From JAYQKL01 sp038142705 (lineage in GTDB: Bacteria; Pseudomonadota; Alphaproteobacteria; RS24), in assembly GCA_965217015.1 (NCBI GenBank), contig OZ244224.1, positions 310,001-374,000 on the forward strand: a stretch of 64,000 nt of DNA, read 5' to 3'. Numbering within the stretch: position 1 is the first letter of the stretch; each line of letters starts with the position of its first letter. The notes below the pieces were generated by a model. The model was not told the origin of the DNA. It saw only the letters and a program-made list of their open reading frames with translations, and did no database searches. Positions 61,120 to 64,000 of the stretch are shown here, one piece after another. Position numbers and translations under genes: made by a program.

Positions 61120-61146
61120 AAAAAGCCGACCCAAAGGCCGGCTTTT
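61120..61146 (-). terminator. Intrinsic terminator after rpmG
   Basis: On the minus strand AAAAGCCG and CGGCTTTT form an 8-bp stem, followed by a run of five T, 20 bases past the rpmG stop. The stem is near-symmetric, so it could also act rightward. Confidence 0.75.
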
Positions 61147-61165
61147 ATTGAATTTTGGTCGAAGG

Positions 61166-61333
61166 CTACTTAATTTTGCCTTCTTTGAACTCGACATGTT
61201 TGCGGACAACTGGGTCGTATTTTTTCACAACCATTTTTTCTGTCATGGTGCGTGCGTTCTTCTTCGCAACATAGAAAAACCCAGTTCCAGCGGTGCTTTC
61301 GAGCTTAATTTTAACAGTTGTCGGCTTCGCCAT
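61166..61333 (-). CDS. rpmG: 50S ribosomal protein L33 (cysteine-free)
   Basis: A small large-subunit protein of 55 residues. Starting at ATG 61333 gives MAKPTTVKIKLESTAGTGFF with GAGGAT upstream; the frame is open six codons further. AKKNARTMTEKM and KYDPVVRKHVEFKE are the alphaproteobacterial L33 pattern. There are no cysteines, so this is the zinc-independent paralogue type. Confidence 0.96.
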   Translation of the reverse strand: MAKPTTVKIKLESTAGTGFFYVAKKNARTMTEKMVVKKYDPVVRKHVEFKEGKIK

Positions 61334-61402
61334 GAGCTTATCCTCAATCAATTCTAAATCTGGCGTGAAACTACCCGATTTCTTGGTGAAGTCAAGCTGG
61401 TT

Positions 61403-62161
61403 TTATCTTAATTCGGACATTGCTGGTTTGCCATGCAGGGTGCGATAGAAAAAGGCTGGTTTCTTATAGCGGTCCGGCAATGGGTGTTGTAGGCGCTTTT
61501 GCAGCTCCAATAAGACATAATGGGTAATAGAGGGTAAGTCTTTTTTAATGGCCTCGTCAAAATTCAGCCAGTGTAATTCCAGCAATTCCCCCGTGCCACT
61601 TAGCTTTTGCGGGTCATTATATAGCTCAGAGATTTCAGCAACAAAAAACCGCGTGTCAAAGCGCCTTGGTCGAAATGTTGGGGTAATGGCGCGGCCAATA
61701 AAATCAATATTTTTTAAGCTCGGGGTGATGCCATGATTAAAGAAACTTTGCCATTCAGGTGATTTTGAGGTGAGGGGCGTGCGGCTTTCTCGCCCAATCA
61801 GCAGGCCTGTTTCTTCATATGTTTCGCGAATCGCGGCCAGTGCCATAGCGCGCAAGCGGCTATCACGCATGCGGGTGCGTGTATCAGCGCGTAAGCGTTT
61901 CATGACCGGCGCGCGTAATTCGTCATCAACCCGTAAGCGCGTGTCAGCTATATCGACGCGCCCGCCTGGAAACACAAATTTATTGGGCATGAATTTATGC
62001 GCTGCCGAGCGTTTGCCCATCAGCACTTTTGGTTTTTGATAAGAGCTATCCACAATAATCAGGGTCGCTGCGTCCACTGGTCGGATATAATTGAGCCGCG
62101 CATCATAGCCATCTTGAGCATCTTTTAGCAGCAGGTTTCTATCCAGTTTTTTATCCGTCAT
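61403..62161 (-). CDS. NUDIX hydrolase with interrupted Nudix box
   Basis: A 252-residue NUDIX-fold protein. The Nudix box is split: FVFPGGRVD at 63-70, then an Arg-rich insertion, then AIRETYEETGLLIG at 110-123. The spacing between the Gly and the Arg-Glu pair is about 30 residues longer than the canonical GX5EX7REUXEEXGU. Similar extended boxes occur in NUDT7/NUDT19-like coenzyme A and alphaproteobacterial relatives. The catalytic glutamates E113, E116 and E117 are intact. Substrate is unknown; acyl-CoA or ADP-ribose type is a guess. Confidence 0.85.
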   Translation of the reverse strand: MTDKKLDRNLLLKDAQDGYDARLNYIRPVDAATLIIVDSSYQKPKVLMGKRSAAHKFMPNKFVFPGGRVDIADTRLRVDDELRAPVMKRLRADTRTRMRDSRLRAMALAAIRETYEETGLLIGRESRTPLTSKSPEWQSFFNHGITPSLKNIDFIGRAITPTFRPRRFDTRFFVAEISELYNDPQKLSGTGELLELHWLNFDEAIKKDLPSITHYVLLELQKRLQHPLPDRYKKPAFFYRTLHGKPAMSELR

Positions 62162-62170
62162 GATGCCCCT

Positions 62171-62584
62171 CTAAGTCGTTTTGGCCTCATGGTCTGACGG
62201 CTTTGGGTCTTCGCCCGTTTCGCCAAAGCCATGCAATCGTAACGCCCATTGTAGCCCAACAATCCCGCCTTTGGTAATTGGCAAGCTTATCAGGCTGGTG
62301 ATAATAGCAATCGCACCAAATAAGGTGATGTGTATCCACAATTCGGGGGCATAGCTGCGTTCAACAAAATACATCAGAGGAATAATAACATGGCCAACAA
62401 TAAAAATTGTGAAATAGGGTGGGGCGTCATCGGCGCGATGCCCATCAAGCGCCTGTCCGCAATGGGCGCAATTATCAGCAACTTTGAGATAGGCTGAAAA
62501 AATTTTTCCCTCGCCACAGGCTGGGCATGTTAATTTCATACCACGCCATATGGCTTGTTTTTTTGAACGTTCGGTTTCCATCAT
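62171..62584 (-). CDS. DUF983 family membrane protein
   Basis: A 137-residue protein with a zinc-ribbon-like N-terminus (CPAC at C20/C23 and CAHC at C39/C42) and two membrane helices following the family motif DDAPPYFTIFIVGHV. Function is unknown. It sits between rnr and the NUDIX gene, an arrangement widely kept in alphaproteobacteria. Confidence 0.88.
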   Translation of the reverse strand: MMETERSKKQAIWRGMKLTCPACGEGKIFSAYLKVADNCAHCGQALDGHRADDAPPYFTIFIVGHVIIPLMYFVERSYAPELWIHITLFGAIAIITSLISLPITKGGIVGLQWALRLHGFGETGEDPKPSDHEAKTT

Positions 62585-62603
62585 AATCTCTATTTCTGGT
62601 TTT

Positions 62604-64000
62604 CTATTTCTTCAAACCCGCTTTTGCCCGTCGGCGCCCTGCGCGCGATGTGCTTTTTTTACGAGAGGCATTTTTTCGCGCCTTGTCTTTTCTTTTCCCT
62701 TGGGTCTCGTTAGATGATTTCCTTGTTCCTTTTACATAAGATTTGCGGCTTTTTCGATTCTTATTTTGTGCGGGTTTTGTATTGATGGGGCTATAGTCAC
62801 CACCTTCCATCAGCGACAATAATAACCCCCCTTTAACAGGCTCGGCTTTTATCAAGCGCACCCGCACGGCTTGCCCAATCTTGAAGGTCAGCCCTGTTGT
62901 GCCGCCGGTCAGGGTCAGCCCGTCTTCATCTTTATAAAACCGCTCGCTGCCCAGTCGAGATATTGGCACAAGCCCATCTGCGCCATTATCTGACAGTTTG
63001 ACAAACAAGCCGGCATTGCTGAGCCCGCTAATGGTGGCGTCAAAAACATGGTCAATTTTTTCTGCCAAATAAGCTGATAAATACCGGTCTTTTGCGTTGC
63101 GTTCGGCCAGCATGGCGCGACGCTCCGTCATGGAAATATGTTCGGATATGCTGATAAGATTATCATCTGAGTCAATATGGCCGTCCTCGCCAAGGCTCAA
63201 GCTAGCAATCAACGCGCGATGGACGCTCAGGTCAGCATAACGGCGTATGGGCGAGGTGAAATGCGCATAATGGCTTAGAGACAAACCAAAATGCCCGATA
63301 TTATCCGGACTATAAACCGCCTGCGCTTGTGTCCGCAAAATCGCCTCTTGTGCCATTTGGCTGTGGTTTTCTTCTTCGGCGGGCTGTTCAGCTTGCTTGC
63401 GCGTGCCATATAAAACCTGATTAAACAATCGTGCATTGAGCGGTTGCCCTAAATCAATGGCGATACCAAGCGGTTTTAAGAAGTCTGCCAATGCATGGAG
63501 TTTGTCCAATGTTGGGGCGTCATGAATACGATAAATGAGCGGTGTTTTGTGCTTTTCGAGAGTTTTGGCCGCGCAAATATTCGCGCTGACCATAAATTCC
63601 TCAATCACCCGCATGGCTTCCAGACGCTCTGGCACAAAGACATCTTCAATTTCTTTATTGGCATTCATCACGACTTTATATTCTGGCAGCTCAAGATTAA
63701 GCGGTGCGCGTTTATCACGTGCGGCGGCCATGCACAAATAAGCCTGCCATAATGGCGTTAAAATAGTGTCCTGCAGGGGTTGGCATGTTGCGTCTGGCGC
63801 GCCGTCAAACGCCAGCTGGGCTTGTTGATAGCTGAGCCGGGCGCGTGATTGTATCACCCCGCGCATGAACTCATGCGCCTTGATTTGGCCTTGTGCATTG
63901 ATGGTCATTTTGACAACCAGCGCGGGCCGGTCTTCTTCAGGCCGTAAAGAGCATAAATCTGTCGAAAGTTCTTCCGGCAACATCGGCACCACGCGGTCTG
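62604..64000 (-). CDS. rnr: Ribonuclease R (5' truncated by window edge)
   Basis: C-terminal part of the RNB-family 3'-5' exoribonuclease R. The frame is open to the window end and begins DRVVPMLPEELSTDLCSL, an internal active-site region of RNase R, so the start lies outside. YAHFTSPIRRYADLSVHR is the RNB signature, and the S1 domain (ATISGLSNAGLFVKLSD) is close to the end. The last 60 residues form a strongly basic Lys/Arg/Ser tail (KNRKSRKSYVKGTRKSS..., ending RAGRRRAKAGLKK), as in RNase R proteins that act on structured RNA. Confidence 0.96.
   Translation of the reverse strand, partial: DRVVPMLPEELSTDLCSLRPEEDRPALVVKMTINAQGQIKAHEFMRGVIQSRARLSYQQAQLAFDGAPDATCQPLQDTILTPLWQAYLCMAAARDKRAPLNLELPEYKVVMNANKEIEDVFVPERLEAMRVIEEFMVSANICAAKTLEKHKTPLIYRIHDAPTLDKLHALADFLKPLGIAIDLGQPLNARLFNQVLYGTRKQAEQPAEEENHSQMAQEAILRTQAQAVYSPDNIGHFGLSLSHYAHFTSPIRRYADLSVHRALIASLSLGEDGHIDSDDNLISISEHISMTERRAMLAERNAKDRYLSAYLAEKIDHVFDATISGLSNAGLFVKLSDNGADGLVPISRLGSERFYKDEDGLTLTGGTTGLTFKIGQAVRVRLIKAEPVKGGLLLSLMEGGDYSPINTKPAQNKNRKSRKSYVKGTRKSSNETQGKRKDKARKNASRKKSTSRAGRRRAKAGLKK

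Noticed and set aside
1..64000. CRISPR array, insertion sequence, prophage or rRNA gene
   Set aside because: No regularly spaced repeats, transposase-like or phage-like proteins, or rRNA sequence were seen.

Overview
The window is a contiguous, gene-dense stretch of an alphaproteobacterial chromosome. Lineage markers are an ATP12-type F1 chaperone gene, a MipZ-type division ATPase, the DUF1489 and DUF3572 families (both largely alphaproteobacterial), a cysteine-free L33, a DinB with an N-terminal zinc ribbon, and propionyl-CoA carboxylase beta/alpha genes. The base composition is moderate and gaps are short, which would fit a marine group such as SAR116, but the order cannot be fixed from this sequence alone.

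Region 1 (1-29319, all +) is the merged ribosomal/transcription supercluster: rplK(partial)-rplA-rplJ-rplL-rpoB-rpoC, then rpsL-rpsG-fusA-tuf, the S10 and spc blocks (rpsJ to secY-adk), and the alpha block rpsM-rpsK-rpoA-rplQ. Control elements visible in it are a structured leader before rplJ, a hairpin between rplL and rpoB, a strong terminator after rpoC, a promoter and long stem-loop before rpsL, a terminator after tuf, a near-consensus promoter before rpsM, and a terminator after rplQ.

Region 2 (29330-36773, +) holds a periplasmic Deg-type protease, an RluC-type pseudouridine synthase, a HAD phosphatase, the ATP12 chaperone and propionyl-CoA carboxylase pccB-pccA. Region 3 (36800-39073) has lipB (-), a siroheme-synthase N-domain gene plus cysH (+, sulfate assimilation) and tRNA-Leu(GAG). 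Region 4 (39098-44680) is the most accessory-looking part: a leftward unit of aldehyde dehydrogenase, TauD-family dioxygenase and stand-alone glutamine amidotransferase, divergent from a sodium:amino-acid symporter and an FkbM-type methyltransferase. This may be one catabolic cassette with its own importer.

Region 5 (44677-53739) is mixed housekeeping: thiolase, a small zincin, an Mpo1-like membrane protein, mgtE with a kelch protein, DUF1489, an SDR overlapping panC, mipZ, and a SPOR-tailed D-Ala-D-Ala carboxypeptidase. Region 6 has clpS-clpA (+), then a leftward series to the end of the window: HIT protein, a GNAT-fold/DUF482 protein, a RidA-like protein, a dinB interrupted by a one-base frameshift in an A8 run, a HAD-like protein, DUF3572, rpmG, a NUDIX hydrolase, DUF983 and the 3' part of rnr.

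No insertion sequence, prophage, CRISPR array or rRNA was seen. The most useful leads are the ALDH/dioxygenase/amidotransferase unit, the dinB frameshift, the rplQ terminator embedded in a signal-peptide coding region, and several uncharacterised ribosomal-protein mRNA leaders.
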